A DNA stretch of 64,000 bases. Source: Rhizobium sp. 11515TR (GTDB taxonomy: Bacteria > Pseudomonadota > Alphaproteobacteria > Rhizobiales > Rhizobiaceae). A program made the position numbers and the translations under genes. The DNA lies in assembly GCF_002277895.1 (NCBI RefSeq), contig NZ_CP022998.1:2089501-2153500 (forward strand), given 5' to 3'. The notes under the pieces are model-generated. The model was given only the letters and a program-made list of their open reading frames with translations. It searched no databases and was not told the origin of the DNA. Of the stretch, positions 20,076-30,091 are shown in pieces (within the stretch, counting starts at the first letter, position 1; each line of letters starts with the position of its first letter).

Positions 20076-21035
20076 TCAGGCGTCGCTATTTCCTTTGCGG
20101 CGGAACAGACTCAGGATCTTGCGGCCGGCCGCGACTGCACCCGCCAGCACGACGATGAGGCCTTTCTTCATTGCCAGAAGGGCAACGCCAAAACTCTTGA
20201 AGAAGCCGAGAACGACTGCAAGCAGGCCAAGCTTTGCCGCAACCTTTACGCCCGCACCGGCGGCGATCATGCCCGCCATGCTGTAGGCGGCGATCTTGTC
20301 GCCATTGGTGAAGTCGGCATAGCGCTTGCCGCTGTCATATTGCACGGTGTTGATGACGTTGGGGATAGCGGCGTTGATTTCCTGCAGCTGATCCAGTCCG
20401 GCGACGAAATCGAGCTCGGTGACGCCCTCGCGTCCCAGCACGCGCACGGAATAGTTCAGCGTGTGACCGGCATTGGGATCCTTGCCGAAAATCAGATCGC
20501 GCGCCCAGTGGAGGGCATGGGTCGCCTTATCGTAACGCGGTGGCTCTGCCCAGCCGACTAGTGTGATCGGATCGAAACCCTGCCGTTCGCGTTCGGGATT
20601 CGCTTCCTTGATCGCGTCTTGGATATTCTTCAGCAGGTCGTCGTAATCGGTCGATGCGGCATCCTCATCGGAAACATAGCCGCTGCCGTCATAATCGATG
20701 ACGGAACCCCAGGATTGTGGGTCGGTCGGCAGGTATTTGGCCGGGAAGATCATGCCGAGCGGATTGCCGACCGAGCTTTCCGGATTGCCCCAGAGCTCGA
20801 CCAGCACCTTCTTCGAATCCTGCGGATTGAGATAGTAGAACTGGTCAGAGACATTCAGCGTGGCATTGGCGGTGGGGATTTTGATCGCGCCCTGCTGGAA
20901 ATCCAGCGTTTTAAGCACGGCGCCTTCGTCGCCCACCGGCGGCTCGACTCCGAACATGTCGTGGAATGATTTGGCGTTGGTCTGCGTCGCAATGGTCAGC
21001 GCGGCGAGAAAGACAATTGCAATATGATTCTTCAC
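20076..21035 (-). CDS. DUF2167 membrane-anchored protein
   Basis: A 319-residue exported protein with a signal peptide (MKNHIAIVFLAALTIATQTNA) and a C-terminal hydrophobic region (about 255-305; AGMIAAGAGVKVAAKLGLL, GLIVVLAGAVAAG) ending in a basic tail. The middle (WGNPESSVGNPLGMIFP, VGWAEPPRYDKATHALHWA, NYSVRVLGREG) matches DUF2167. Function unknown. It is co-directional with aat upstream, but 49 bases separate them. Confidence 0.85.
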   Translation of the reverse strand: MKNHIAIVFLAALTIATQTNAKSFHDMFGVEPPVGDEGAVLKTLDFQQGAIKIPTANATLNVSDQFYYLNPQDSKKVLVELWGNPESSVGNPLGMIFPAKYLPTDPQSWGSVIDYDGSGYVSDEDAASTDYDDLLKNIQDAIKEANPERERQGFDPITLVGWAEPPRYDKATHALHWARDLIFGKDPNAGHTLNYSVRVLGREGVTELDFVAGLDQLQEINAAIPNVINTVQYDSGKRYADFTNGDKIAAYSMAGMIAAGAGVKVAAKLGLLAVVLGFFKSFGVALLAMKKGLIVVLAGAVAAGRKILSLFRRKGNSDA

Positions 21036-21084
21036 GATTCTACCCTCGGCTGTTGTGCCGAACTTAGGGCAGTCCGTTTCGGAA

Positions 21085-21729
21085 TCAATTCATTTCGGGC
21101 AGATTTCCACCGTCGGAGAAGCTGAGATTGGGCGATTCCATCGCTTTCTCCAGCATCTTGGCATAGGCATCCTTAGGCACGTCGATGGCGCCGAATGTCT
21201 TCAGGTGCTGGGTGGTGAATTGCGTGTCGAGCAGGGTGAAGCCGCGTTCGCGCAGGCGCTCCACCAGATAGACGAGGCAGATCTTGGAGGCGTCCGTACG
21301 GCGGGAAAACATGCTTTCGCCAAAGAAGGCCGATCCCAGCGAAACGCCATAGAGCCCGCCAACCAGCCGATCGCCGTCCCAGGCCTCCACGGAATGGGCG
21401 TGGCCGATATGATGCAGGGTGGCATAAAGTGTGCGGATCGTGTCGTTGATCCAGGTGCTGGGGCGATCGCTCGTCTCTTCAGCGCAGGCGGCGATGACTG
21501 CTTCGAAATCTGTGTCGAAGCGAATATCGAAGGGACGTTGGCGGATCTTCTTGGCGAGTCTCTTGGAGACGTGAAACGTATCCAGAGGGATGATGCCTCG
21601 CAATTCCGGCTCGACCCAGAAGATCTCCGGATCGTCTGCCGATTCGGCCATCGGGAAAAGCCCAATGGAATAGGCGCGCAACAGGATCTCCGGGGTAATG
21701 CCGGGATGTCTGCCGCGCGCTCCGGGCAT
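21085..21729 (-). CDS. aat: Leucyl/phenylalanyl-tRNA-protein transferase
   Basis: Attaches Leu or Phe from aminoacyl-tRNA to proteins with N-terminal Arg or Lys, marking them for ClpS/ClpAP degradation. At 214 residues it has [20 protein letters not shown] near the start, [34 protein letters not shown], the [15 protein letters not shown] motif and [13 protein letters not shown]. The ATG at 21729 leaves two bases after the accC stop; an alternative start at 21768 would overlap accC by 37 bases. Confidence 0.95.
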   Translation of the reverse strand: MPGARGRHPGITPEILLRAYSIGLFPMAESADDPEIFWVEPELRGIIPLDTFHVSKRLAKKIRQRPFDIRFDTDFEAVIAACAEETSDRPSTWINDTIRTLYATLHHIGHAHSVEAWDGDRLVGGLYGVSLGSAFFGESMFSRRTDASKICLVYLVERLRERGFTLLDTQFTTQHLKTFGAIDVPKDAYAKMLEKAMESPNLSFSDGGNLPEMN

Positions 21730-21731
21730 TG

Positions 21732-23084
21732 CTAGGCCGATGTTTTCGCCAGGTAGTTTTCCAGCCAATGGATATCGTAATCGCCGTTGGCGATATCCTG
21801 GTTGGAAACCAGATCCTGGAAGAGCGGCAGGGTGGTCTTGATGCCGTCCACGACGAATTCGTCAAGCGCGCGGCGCAGGCGCATCATGCATTCGACGCGG
21901 GTGCGCCCGTGCACGATCAGCTTGCCGATGAGGCTGTCGTAGTAGGGGGGAATCTTGTAGCCCTGATAGGCACCGGAATCGATACGAACGCCAAGACCGC
22001 CGGGCGCATGGAAATGCGTGATCGTGCCGGGCGAGGGGACGAAGGTGCGAGCATCTTCGGCATTAATGCGGCATTCGATGGCATGGCCTTGGAAATGCAC
22101 CTCGTCCTGCGTGACCGAAAGACCGCCGCCGGAAGCGACGCGGATCTGCTCGTGCACGAGGTCGATGCCGGTGATGGCTTCCGTGACTGGATGTTCCACC
22201 TGCAGACGGGTGTTCATTTCGATGAAATAGAACTCGCCGTTCTCATAGAGGAATTCGATGGTGCCGGCGCCGCGATACTTCAGCTTCTTCATCGCGTCGG
22301 CGCAGATCTGGCCGATCTTCATGCGCTGCTCGACATTGAGCGCCGGGGAGTTGGCCTCTTCCCAGACCTTCTGGTGGCGGCGCTGCAGCGAGCAGTCGCG
22401 TTCGCCGAGATGGATGGCGTGGCCTTCGCCGTCACCGAAAACCTGGATTTCGATGTGGCGCGGCTTGCCGAGGTACTTTTCCATGTAGACGGATTCGTTG
22501 CCGAAGGCGGCTGCCGCTTCCGTGCGTGCCGTCGACCAGGCCTCGATCAGGTCTTCTTCCGTGCGGGCGACCTTCATGCCGCGACCGCCGCCGCCGGCGG
22601 TTGCCTTGATGAGCACCGGATAGCCGATCTCGCGCGCCGTCTTCAGCGCATCCGCCTCGGTCTTCACTTCGCCGTCGGAACCGGGAACGACCGGAATGCC
22701 GAGCTGCTGCGCCGTGGTCTTGGCGGTGATCTTGTCGCCCATGATGCGGATATGTTCCGCTGTCGGACCGATGAAGGTAATGCCGTGCGCCTCGAGAATA
22801 TCGGCGAACTTTGCATTTTCCGACAGGAACCCATAGCCCGGATGCACGGCGTCCGCGCCGGTGATTTCACAAGCGGCAACAATCTGGTGGATATTGAGAT
22901 AGCTATCGCGCGACGGCGGCGGACCAATACAAACGCTTTCATCCGCCAGGCGCACATGCATAGCGTCGCCATCCGCGGTCGAATGCACCGCAACGGTCGC
23001 AATGCCAAGCTCCTTGCAGGCGCGCAGCACGCGCAGAGCGATCTCTCCGCGGTTGGCTATGAGAATCTTCGAAATAACGGGCAT
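21732..23084 (-). CDS. accC: Acetyl-CoA carboxylase, biotin carboxylase subunit
   Basis: ATP-dependent carboxylation of the biotin on AccB, first half of malonyl-CoA synthesis. The 450-residue ATP-grasp protein shows [32 protein letters not shown], the glycine-rich [14 protein letters not shown] loop near 160, [18 protein letters not shown] and [14 protein letters not shown]. accB lies 9 bases upstream and aat 2 bases downstream, forming one operon. Confidence 0.98.
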   Translation of the reverse strand: MPVISKILIANRGEIALRVLRACKELGIATVAVHSTADGDAMHVRLADESVCIGPPPSRDSYLNIHQIVAACEITGADAVHPGYGFLSENAKFADILEAHGITFIGPTAEHIRIMGDKITAKTTAQQLGIPVVPGSDGEVKTEADALKTAREIGYPVLIKATAGGGGRGMKVARTEEDLIEAWSTARTEAAAAFGNESVYMEKYLGKPRHIEIQVFGDGEGHAIHLGERDCSLQRRHQKVWEEANSPALNVEQRMKIGQICADAMKKLKYRGAGTIEFLYENGEFYFIEMNTRLQVEHPVTEAITGIDLVHEQIRVASGGGLSVTQDEVHFQGHAIECRINAEDARTFVPSPGTITHFHAPGGLGVRIDSGAYQGYKIPPYYDSLIGKLIVHGRTRVECMMRLRRALDEFVVDGIKTTLPLFQDLVSNQDIANGDYDIHWLENYLAKTSA

Positions 23085-23093
23085 GGGCCGACC

Positions 23094-23564
23094 TTACTCG
23101 ATGACGACCAGGGCTTCGCCGTACTCGACCGGACGGCCGTCCTGAACGAGGATTTCAGTGACCGTACCGGACTTCGGAGCAGGAATCTGGTTCATCGTCT
23201 TCATTGCTTCGATGATGAGCAGCGTCTGGCCTTCTTTGACGGATGCGCCAACCTGGATGAAGGCAGCCGAGCCCGGTGCCGGCGCCAGATAGGCAGTGCC
23301 GACCATCGGCGCACTGACGACGTTGTCGGGATTGCGGGTCTTGCCGACGGGAGCGGCGGCGGCCGGCGCTGCTACGGCAGCAGGAGCGGCGTAAGCGGCC
23401 GGGGCGGCAATCGGCGCCTGAACGTACTGAGTCGTGCCGGCGCGCGACACGCGGATGCGCAAATCTTCCTGCTCGACTTCGATCTCGGTGAGATCCGTGT
23501 CGTTGAGAATATTGGCGAGATCGCGAATCAGCGCCTGGTCGATACCCGATTTCTTTTCAGCCAT
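23094..23564 (-). CDS. accB: Acetyl-CoA carboxylase, biotin carboxyl carrier protein
   Basis: A 156-residue carrier that holds the biotin arm between AccC and the carboxyltransferase. An N-terminal helical region is followed by an Ala/Pro-rich flexible linker (about 50-72) and the biotinyl domain (80-156), with the biotinylated Lys122 in EAMKTMNQI. The usual EAMKM has a T inserted (EAMKTM), as is common in AccB. The aroQ gene lies 24 bases upstream. Confidence 0.97.
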   Translation of the reverse strand: MAEKKSGIDQALIRDLANILNDTDLTEIEVEQEDLRIRVSRAGTTQYVQAPIAAPAAYAAPAAVAAPAAAAPVGKTRNPDNVVSAPMVGTAYLAPAPGSAAFIQVGASVKEGQTLLIIEAMKTMNQIPAPKSGTVTEILVQDGRPVEYGEALVVIE

Positions 23565-23588
23565 TGGATTTCTTGCCCTGTATTTTTG

Positions 23589-24026
23589 TTATTGGGTGAT
23601 GGATTTCAGCGCTTGAAGCGCCAGGATGTAGCTATGAGGTCCGAAACCGCAGATCATGCCCTTTGCTGCGGGCGCGATCATCGATTTGTGCCGGAATTCT
23701 TCGCGTGCGTGGATATTGGAGATATGCACCTCCACGACGGGAATGGAAATGGCGCGGATCGCGTCATGCAGCGCGATGGACGTATGACCGTAGGCACCGG
23801 GATTGATCGCGACACCGGCTGCCTTGTCTCCGGCTTCGTGCATCCAGTCGACCAGCACGCCTTCGTGATTGCTCTGGCGAAAATCGACGATGAAGCCCAG
23901 GCTTTCACCTGCGGCCTTGCAGTCGGCTTCGATATCCTTGAGCGTCTTGCCGCCATAGATGCCCGGCTCGCGCTTGCCGAGAGCATTCAAATTGGGTCCG
24001 TTCAGGACGAAAATAGTTTGCGCCAT
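23589..24026 (-). CDS. aroQ: 3-dehydroquinate dehydratase, type II
   Basis: Shikimate pathway enzyme that dehydrates 3-dehydroquinate. The 145-residue protein has the type II motifs: VLNGPNLNALGKREPGIYGG with the catalytic Tyr, FRQSNHEGVLVDWMHEA, AINPGAYGHTSIALHDA, and VEVHISNIHAREEFRHKS with the catalytic His. The start at 24026 is chosen by homology; upstream in-frame starts are unsupported. First gene of the aroQ-accB-accC-aat cluster. Confidence 0.97.
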   Translation of the reverse strand: MAQTIFVLNGPNLNALGKREPGIYGGKTLKDIEADCKAAGESLGFIVDFRQSNHEGVLVDWMHEAGDKAAGVAINPGAYGHTSIALHDAIRAISIPVVEVHISNIHAREEFRHKSMIAPAAKGMICGFGPHSYILALQALKSITQ

Positions 24027-24180
24027 TAGAGGTTCCGTCAAAGTGCAGCGCAACCTATAGACTCCCAAGGCTCTGTAGGAAAGCCCTGGCACGAAGGTTG
24101 CGTGCCTCTAGGTGTGGAAACGCCGCGATTTTGGCATTTTTGCGCCATGCTGTGTCGCGGAACCGCTCCGAAGCTCTTAA

Positions 24181-24214
24181 AAAAGCGAGTAGGCCTCTTG
24201 CTTACCCGCTTTTG
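24181..24214 (-). terminator. Rho-independent terminator after dsbA
   Basis: AAAAGCGAGTA (24182-24192) and TACCCGCTTTT (24204-24214) pair with one mismatch. Read on the minus strand the stem ends in a T-run, fitting the dsbA-like gene that stops at 24235. It could act in both directions. Confidence 0.75.
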
Positions 24215-24234
24215 AGAGTGGGCTTTTGCACCGT

Positions 24235-25002
24235 TCAGCAGCTCGTCTTGCCGCAGCTGCGAACGTTGGCGATCTTCTCTTTGATGGCATCGAGCCCGAT
24301 GGCGCCCGAAACCATCTCGTTGCCGATGACATAGGCCGGCGTGCCGGTGACGTTGAGATCGGAGGCAAGCTGATAGGTCGCCTTGATCATGTCGGTGTTC
24401 GGCGCTTTTGCCATTTCGGCGCGGATGGCCGCTTCGCTGACACCGAGCGAGGTGGCGACATCGATGGCGGTGTCTTCGGAAGCGCGGCCGTCGCTGCCCA
24501 GCAGCTTGTGATGGAACTCGGCATATTTTTCCGGCGCGAGCAGGCGGAATGCGCTGGATACCCGGGAAGCGGCAACTGAATCCTGACCGAGGATCGGGAA
24601 TTCCTTCAGCACGAAACGAACATTCTTGTCCTGCTGCAGAAGCTTGTCCATATCGCCGAGCGCATGCCGGCAATAGGTGCAGTTATAGTCGAAGAACTCG
24701 ACGACGGTGATATCGCCCTTCGGATTGCCGATGGCCACGTCATCCTTGGAGTTGAAGATCGTATCCTTGTTCTGGGTGATCACCTGGGCCGACTGCGCAA
24801 TGCGGGCTTCATCCTGCTTCTTTTCAAGCGCGGCCTGTGCATCCAGCAGTACCTCCGGGTGCTCGACGAGATATTCCTTGATGAAATCCCCGATTTCCTT
24901 CTTCTGCTGGTCGTCCAGCGCGGCGGCCGGCTGGATCATGGCGAAGGACGCTGTCAGGGCAATCGCCGAAACCGTCAGCAGGCGTTTGAGAGAAAAGGTC
25001 AT
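24235..25002 (-). CDS. DsbA/Com1-like thiol:disulfide oxidoreductase
   Basis: A 255-residue periplasmic thioredoxin-fold protein. A signal peptide (MTFSLKRLLTVSAIALTASF, ending PAAA) is followed by a helical N-terminal extension, then the active site FFDYNCTYCRHA with Cys108 and Cys111 and the cis-Pro loop TGTPAYVIG. The layout resembles Com1/DsbA proteins such as BdbD or ScsC. A CGKTSC pair of cysteines ends the protein. Likely oxidase or isomerase of envelope proteins; the exact role is open. Confidence 0.9.
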   Translation of the reverse strand: MTFSLKRLLTVSAIALTASFAMIQPAAALDDQQKKEIGDFIKEYLVEHPEVLLDAQAALEKKQDEARIAQSAQVITQNKDTIFNSKDDVAIGNPKGDITVVEFFDYNCTYCRHALGDMDKLLQQDKNVRFVLKEFPILGQDSVAASRVSSAFRLLAPEKYAEFHHKLLGSDGRASEDTAIDVATSLGVSEAAIRAEMAKAPNTDMIKATYQLASDLNVTGTPAYVIGNEMVSGAIGLDAIKEKIANVRSCGKTSC

Positions 25003-25208
25003 TGGGTCCTCGTTTGGATCTGGGCGGAGACGTCATTCTCGCATGCGCAATAACATCGTCGGGTTAACATCCGCAGATAGGCATCGACAATTTACGGTGC
25101 GTCCTTACTTCCAGAAACAGGAATTTTCACGACAATGCCGCAATCGCAGGATTGTGAACGAGCCGATATTGCGGCAAATGTCGCTTGCCAACCCGATCCG
25201 AGAGAGAA

Positions 25209-26372
25209 TTGATCTTGTTTTCCCTATCCAAGCGCAGCGATGTCGAACCCTTTCATGCCATGGATGTGCTCGCGGAAGCGACGCGGCGTCGCCAGGCTGG
25301 GCATTCCGTCATTTCCATGGCGGTTGGGCAACCCTCACATCCAGCGCCCCAAGCGGCGTTGGAGGCGGCGCGCGCAGCTCTCGGCCATGGCCGCATCGGT
25401 TACACGGATGCGCTCGGCACTCTGGCCCTGCGGCAGGCGCTTTCCGCCCATTACCAAGTACGCCACGGCCTCAGCATCGATCCGAAGCGCATTGCGATCA
25501 CGACCGGATCGTCGGCCGGCTTCAATCTTGCCTTCCTGACCTTGTTCGACGCCGGCGACTGCGTCGCGATCGCCCGCCCGGGCTATCCGGCTTACCGCAA
25601 CATTCTTGCCGCACTCGGTCTCGATGTCGTCGAGGTGCCGGTCACAGAGGAGACGCAGTTTACGTTGACGCCCGAGAGCCTGGAGGCAGCACAGGCTGAA
25701 AGCGGTAAGCGCCTGAAGGGCGTGCTGCTCGCAAGCCCCGCCAATCCTACAGGCACGGTGACGGGCAGGGCGGCCTTGAAGGCGCTGGCTGATTATTGCG
25801 CGGATAGTTCCATCGCCTTCATCTCCGACGAGATCTACCACGGCCTGACCTTCGTCGGCGAGGAGACGAGCGCGCTGGAGCTGACGGACGAGGCGATCGT
25901 CATCAATTCCTTCTCGAAATATTACTGCATGACCGGCTGGCGCATCGGCTGGATGGTCTTGCCGGAGCGGCTGGTTCGCCCCATCGAGCGCGTGGCCCAG
26001 AGCCTCTACATTTCCGCACCGGAACTGTCGCAGATTGCCGCCGAGGCGGCGCTCGGCGCAGGTGCCGAACTGGATGTCTATCGCGAGAGCTACGGCCGCA
26101 ACCGCGATTTCCTGATGCGCCGACTGCCGGAAATCGGCTTCCGCATCGCCTCGCCGATGGATGGCGCTTTCTACGCCTATGTCGATGTCAGCCGCTTCAC
26201 GAACGACAGCATGGCCTTTGCCCGAAAGATGCTGGCGGAAATCAATGTCGCTGCCACGCCTGGCCTCGACTTCGATCCCGTGGAAGGACATCGCGCGATG
26301 CGCATCTCCTATGCCGGCTCGAATGCCGAGATCGAGGAAGCCACCGAACGCATGGCCGCCTGGCTGAAATAG
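25209..26372 (+). CDS. PLP-dependent class I/II aminotransferase
   Basis: A fold type I aminotransferase of 387 residues. Visible are the MAVGQPSHPAP substrate loop, TTGSSAGFNLAFLTLF, the ARPGYPAYRNI segment, SPANPTGTV, the FISDEIYHGLTF PLP-ring Asp/Tyr motif, and the PLP Lys in NSFSKYYCMTGWRIGW. The Arg binding the substrate carboxylate is in MRISYAG. The start is probably TTG 25209, after GAGAGAG; an upstream TTG at 25185 is possible. Substrate unknown; aromatic or aspartate type is plausible. Confidence 0.9.
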   Translation: MILFSLSKRSDVEPFHAMDVLAEATRRRQAGHSVISMAVGQPSHPAPQAALEAARAALGHGRIGYTDALGTLALRQALSAHYQVRHGLSIDPKRIAITTGSSAGFNLAFLTLFDAGDCVAIARPGYPAYRNILAALGLDVVEVPVTEETQFTLTPESLEAAQAESGKRLKGVLLASPANPTGTVTGRAALKALADYCADSSIAFISDEIYHGLTFVGEETSALELTDEAIVINSFSKYYCMTGWRIGWMVLPERLVRPIERVAQSLYISAPELSQIAAEAALGAGAELDVYRESYGRNRDFLMRRLPEIGFRIASPMDGAFYAYVDVSRFTNDSMAFARKMLAEINVAATPGLDFDPVEGHRAMRISYAGSNAEIEEATERMAAWLK

Positions 26373-26390
26373 ATTCTGGAATCAATCAAT

Positions 26391-26452
26391 TACACAGCAG
26401 TTTTAAAGTGCTGCAGCGACCCTTTGTGCGTCATGTATGACGCGCGGCGCTG
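26391..26452. repeat. Palindromic intergenic repeat, copy 2
   Basis: Shares most bases with 738-794: a GCAG-TTTTAA-GTG-TGCAGCGACC block, then GCGTCA (26428-26433) facing TGACGC (26438-26443), then GCGGCGCTG. It lacks the first hairpin of copy 1. It lies between the aminotransferase and the rne terminator. Confidence 0.7.
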
Positions 26453-26502
26453 AAGGGATGTGCAGGAGCCTGTGGCCATATGCGTAAAAGCCTGTGAGAC
26501 AA

Positions 26503-26534
26503 AAAATCCGGCCGCGTCGCCACGGCCGGATTTT
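26503..26534 (-). terminator. Rho-independent terminator of rne
   Basis: AAAATCCGGCCG (26503-26514) and CGGCCGGATTTT (26523-26534) form a perfect 12-bp stem with an 8-base loop. On the minus strand it ends in six T residues, 23 bases past the rne stop. Confidence 0.9.
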
Positions 26535-26557
26535 GAATTCATCGCGAATTGATCTTC

Positions 26558-29467
26558 TTAGAAGAAGCCGCGGCGTTGCCACCAGCCGGCTTTCTTCGGC
26601 TTGGTCGGCTCTCCGTCGCTCTCGCTACCTTCGTTAGCGCGAGTGGATTTCACCACCGGAGCAGAGGAGGAAACGTTGGATTCGCGGTTGGCGCGAGCCG
26701 GCTTGGCTACCTCCTCAGACGCTTCGGACGCCGCCGCGTCTGCCGAATTGTCCATAACGTCGGCGATCTCGGCAACTGCCTCGATTTCGACATCCGCTGT
26801 GGGCGCTTCCTCGACAGCGGGCGTCTCGACCGGCGACGCTTCGACAGCCTTTGCCTTGCGGCGCCCGCGCCCCTTGGCGGGCTTGACGTCTTCGGTAACG
26901 ACGGCTGCCGTTTCGACCGCTGCCATGGCGGGCTGCGCCTCGACGGCGGCTTCGCCTTCGGCAACGGCGATCTCGGCCACCGTTAAGGTTGCGTCGTCGC
27001 CGTCTTCTGCATCATTCTCATCAGCTTCGCCGGAACCGGCTTCCTCGCCTGCTGCAGTCTGTTCGTTGCCTTCGTTTTCACGATTGCGTCGGCCACCACG
27101 CTTGCCGCGACGACGGCGCTTGCGCTTCTGCTGCGTGTCATCGTCACTGCCGGCGGATGCGGTATTTTCCGCACCGGCATCAACCTCATCGTCGTCACCT
27201 TCTTCTCCGTCCGCATCCTCAGCGACACTGGCGGCTGAGCCTGCCTCGGAAGCCGGAGCGGCTTGGGTATCGTTGCCACGGCCGCGGCGCCGGCGACGAC
27301 GCTTGCGCTTGCGGTTGCCATCATTGCCTTCGGAGCGAGCCGATGGCTGCTGCTCGGTGCTCGCAGCCTTTTCTTCCAGCTCTTCGTCTTCCTCCTCGTC
27401 CGCTTCGATGACGATATCGTCGTCATCGTCGTCCGGTATGGCTGCGAAGTTGAACAGGCTTTCGATCTTCACCGGATTGGCGACCGGCTCGCCACGATCG
27501 ATCGCGAAATGCTGTGTGCCGACGGCATTGTCGGCATCGATCACGATGGCGACGCCGAAGCGGCTTTCATAATCGATGATCGTCTGGCGCTTGTGATTGA
27601 GCAGATAGAGCGCAATGTCCGGCGTCGTGCGCACGGTGATGTCATGCGTCGTGTTCTTGAGCAGATATTCCTCGATGCCGCGCAGGACGTGCAAGGCGAC
27701 GGAAGACTGCGAGCGCACGTGACCCGTGCCGCCGCAATGCGAGCAGATTTGCGTCGTGCTTTCGAGAACCGAGGCGCGGATGCGCTGGCGCGACATTTCC
27801 AGAAGACCGAAGTGCGAGATGCGGCCGACCTGGATGCGGGCGCGATCGTTCTTCAGGCATTCCTTCAGCTTTTTCTCGACAGCGCGGTTGTTGCGCTTCT
27901 CTTCCATGTCGATGAAGTCGATGACGATTAGGCCGGCCAAGTCGCGCAGGCGCAGCTGGCGCGCGATTTCCTCGGCGGCTTCCAGGTTCGTCTGGAGCGC
28001 GGTGTCCTCGATCGAATGTTCGCGAGTCGAACGGCCGGAGTTGACGTCGATCGAGACCAGCGCTTCCGTCTGGTTCATGATCAGGTAGCCGCCGGACTTC
28101 AGCGTGACTTGTGGCTGCAGCATACGGTCGAGCTGCGCCTCGATGCCGGAACGCGAGAAGATCGGATGGATGTCGCGATAGGGCTGAACCACCTTGGCGT
28201 GGCTCGGCATCAGCATCTTCATGAAGTCTTTGGCTTCACGATAGCCTTCTTCGCCGGCAACGATGATCTCGCCGATATCCTTGTTGTAGAGGTCACGGAT
28301 CGAGCGCTTGATCAGGCTGCCTTCTTCGTAGACGAGGCACGGCGCGGTCGAAGCCAGCGTCAGCGTGCGGACGTTTTCCCAGAGGCGCATCAGATATTCG
28401 AAATCGCGCTTGACCTCGACCTTGGTGCGGTTGGCACCGGCGGTACGCAGGATGACGCCCATGCCCTGCGGCACTTCGAGCATCTTGGCGATTTCCTTCA
28501 GGCGCTTGCGGTCCTGCGGATTGGTGATCTTGCGGGAAATGCCGCCGCCTCGCGCCGTGTTCGGCATCAGAACCGAATAGCGGCCTGCGAGCGAGAGATA
28601 GGTGGTCAGCGCCGCACCCTTGTTGCCGCGCTCTTCCTTGGCCACCTGCACCAGCAGGATCTGGCGGCGCTTGATGACTTCCTGGATGCGGTACTGCTTG
28701 CGCGGCTTGCGCTGGGCGCGATCGGGAACTTCTTCCATCGCGTCTTCGGCGCCGACGGATTCGATCACTTCCTCTTCGTGGTCATGATCGTCATCATCAT
28801 CGTCGTCATCGTGGCGGCGCTTGGAGGTTGCGACGTCTTCGGAGATCGAATCGGTTTCGACCATCGCGGCCATTTCGCCGGACGGTCCTTCCTCTTCCTC
28901 GCTCGGCGTATCGATGGCAGACGTTGCTTCCGGAGCCGGGGTTTCTTCGGCGGGCGCGTCCGCTACTGCCTTCTTGCGGCTGCGGCGCGGCTTTGCCTTC
29001 TTGGCCGGAGCTGCTTCTTCGGCGGGCGCGGCTGCCTCTGCGGCAGGGGCCTCTTCGCCGATCGCAGCCGGTACCTCGGCTTCTTCGCCTTCCTTCGCCA
29101 CGATGCCGATATCGGGCTGTTCCTGCTGCGAAAGATCGAGCGCCGTCTCGACATGCTCGACATCATCGTCGCGGCGATGCTCTTCGGCCTCCGCCTTCAG
29201 AAGCGCCTGCCGGTCGGCCAGCGGGATCTGGTAGTAATCGGGATGGATTTCGGCAAAGGCCAGAAAGCCGTGCCGGTTGCCGCCGTAATCAACGAAGGCG
29301 GCCTGAAGCGAAGGTTCTACCCGCGTCACTTTTGCAAGATAGATGTTGCCGCGAATTTGCTTCTTGTGCTGTGACTCGAAGTCAAACTCTTCTATGCGGT
29401 TCCCGCGAACGACAACGACGCGCGTCTCTTCCTCGTGAGACGCATCGATAAGCATTTTGTCTGCCAT
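26558..29467 (-). CDS. rne: Ribonuclease E
   Basis: Endoribonuclease that drives mRNA decay and rRNA/tRNA maturation and scaffolds the degradosome. The 969-residue protein starts MADKMLIDASHEEETRVVVV. The S1 domain is interrupted by a long acidic and Ala/Pro-rich insert (about residues 78-260, including a run of eight Asp), as in other alphaproteobacteria. Then come the RNase H-like region, the DNase I-like catalytic motif LIVIDFIDMEEKRNNR, and the zinc link CSHCGG. The C-terminal half (about 650-969) is low-complexity: acidic and Arg-rich blocks (RKRKRRRRRRGRG, KRKRRRRGKRGGRRNREN) likely bind RNA and partners. Confidence 0.97.
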   Translation of the reverse strand: MADKMLIDASHEEETRVVVVRGNRIEEFDFESQHKKQIRGNIYLAKVTRVEPSLQAAFVDYGGNRHGFLAFAEIHPDYYQIPLADRQALLKAEAEEHRRDDDVEHVETALDLSQQEQPDIGIVAKEGEEAEVPAAIGEEAPAAEAAAPAEEAAPAKKAKPRRSRKKAVADAPAEETPAPEATSAIDTPSEEEEGPSGEMAAMVETDSISEDVATSKRRHDDDDDDDDHDHEEEVIESVGAEDAMEEVPDRAQRKPRKQYRIQEVIKRRQILLVQVAKEERGNKGAALTTYLSLAGRYSVLMPNTARGGGISRKITNPQDRKRLKEIAKMLEVPQGMGVILRTAGANRTKVEVKRDFEYLMRLWENVRTLTLASTAPCLVYEEGSLIKRSIRDLYNKDIGEIIVAGEEGYREAKDFMKMLMPSHAKVVQPYRDIHPIFSRSGIEAQLDRMLQPQVTLKSGGYLIMNQTEALVSIDVNSGRSTREHSIEDTALQTNLEAAEEIARQLRLRDLAGLIVIDFIDMEEKRNNRAVEKKLKECLKNDRARIQVGRISHFGLLEMSRQRIRASVLESTTQICSHCGGTGHVRSQSSVALHVLRGIEEYLLKNTTHDITVRTTPDIALYLLNHKRQTIIDYESRFGVAIVIDADNAVGTQHFAIDRGEPVANPVKIESLFNFAAIPDDDDDDIVIEADEEEDEELEEKAASTEQQPSARSEGNDGNRKRKRRRRRRGRGNDTQAAPASEAGSAASVAEDADGEEGDDDEVDAGAENTASAGSDDDTQQKRKRRRRGKRGGRRNRENEGNEQTAAGEEAGSGEADENDAEDGDDATLTVAEIAVAEGEAAVEAQPAMAAVETAAVVTEDVKPAKGRGRRKAKAVEASPVETPAVEEAPTADVEIEAVAEIADVMDNSADAAASEASEEVAKPARANRESNVSSSAPVVKSTRANEGSESDGEPTKPKKAGWWQRRGFF

Positions 29468-30091
29468 GAAAGCTGTGCTCCTCGGCGCAGACAACCGGAT
29501 GGGGGCCTGCCTGTCGCTGGGACAGGCCGGGTATGATCCGCAATTGTTGCACCGGATAATGAAAGTCGCGATTGGTTCGACGATGACAGCATCCAGACGG
29601 CAGCCGGGGCATCATTTCCCTGGGGTCTGTTCACTTTCTGAAAAAGCTGCTGCGGTAACATCCGTAACCAAGCGAGATCGACTATGCCTTAGACCCACAA
29701 ATGAGTCCGATGAATGTGCTCTCTAAAGAGCGTTTGGTGGCTCTCCACCGATGAATTTCCCGTTTGAAGCCGGAAATTCAGATATCCACTGTTTCGAGCG
29801 GAAGTACTGCAGACGGCGGATGAATGCCGCTTATTGGCGCCTGGTACTCGAGGCGGCTGCCTTTGCGACGACTCTATCCCGTCAACACTTCTACCCTAAT
29901 ATGCGTTGTATGTTTTATCTGTCACAATAGCAAGGGAAAAGCCAAGTATGCCATAATATTGATGGATTCGTCGGATGATGAGGACGCGGGAGGGTGTCTT
30001 GTCGATTCGTCTCCCGGCGCATCATCGATGCAGCCATCAGGTCAAACCTGGTTCCCGTTATTGGGACTTCAAAAACAACGTCGAAACCAAT
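29468..30091. other. Divergent rne/amiC upstream region without a gene
   Basis: About 620 bases between divergent rne and amiC. I see no convincing gene. Near rne, CCTGTC (29510-29515) and GACAGG (29521-29526) form a hairpin in the rne 5' leader; RNase E genes are known to be autoregulated through leader structures in other bacteria. The part near amiC is AT-richer (about 29890-29960) and probably holds its promoter. Confidence 0.5.

Noticed and set aside
21729..24029. 766-codon open frame on the + strand
   Set aside because: It lies antisense to aat, accC, accB and aroQ, all of which have full family motifs; long antisense frames are common in GC-rich coding DNA.
26601..29374. Long Ser/Ala/Arg-rich + strand frames
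   Set aside because: Antisense to the low-complexity C-terminal half and catalytic part of rne.
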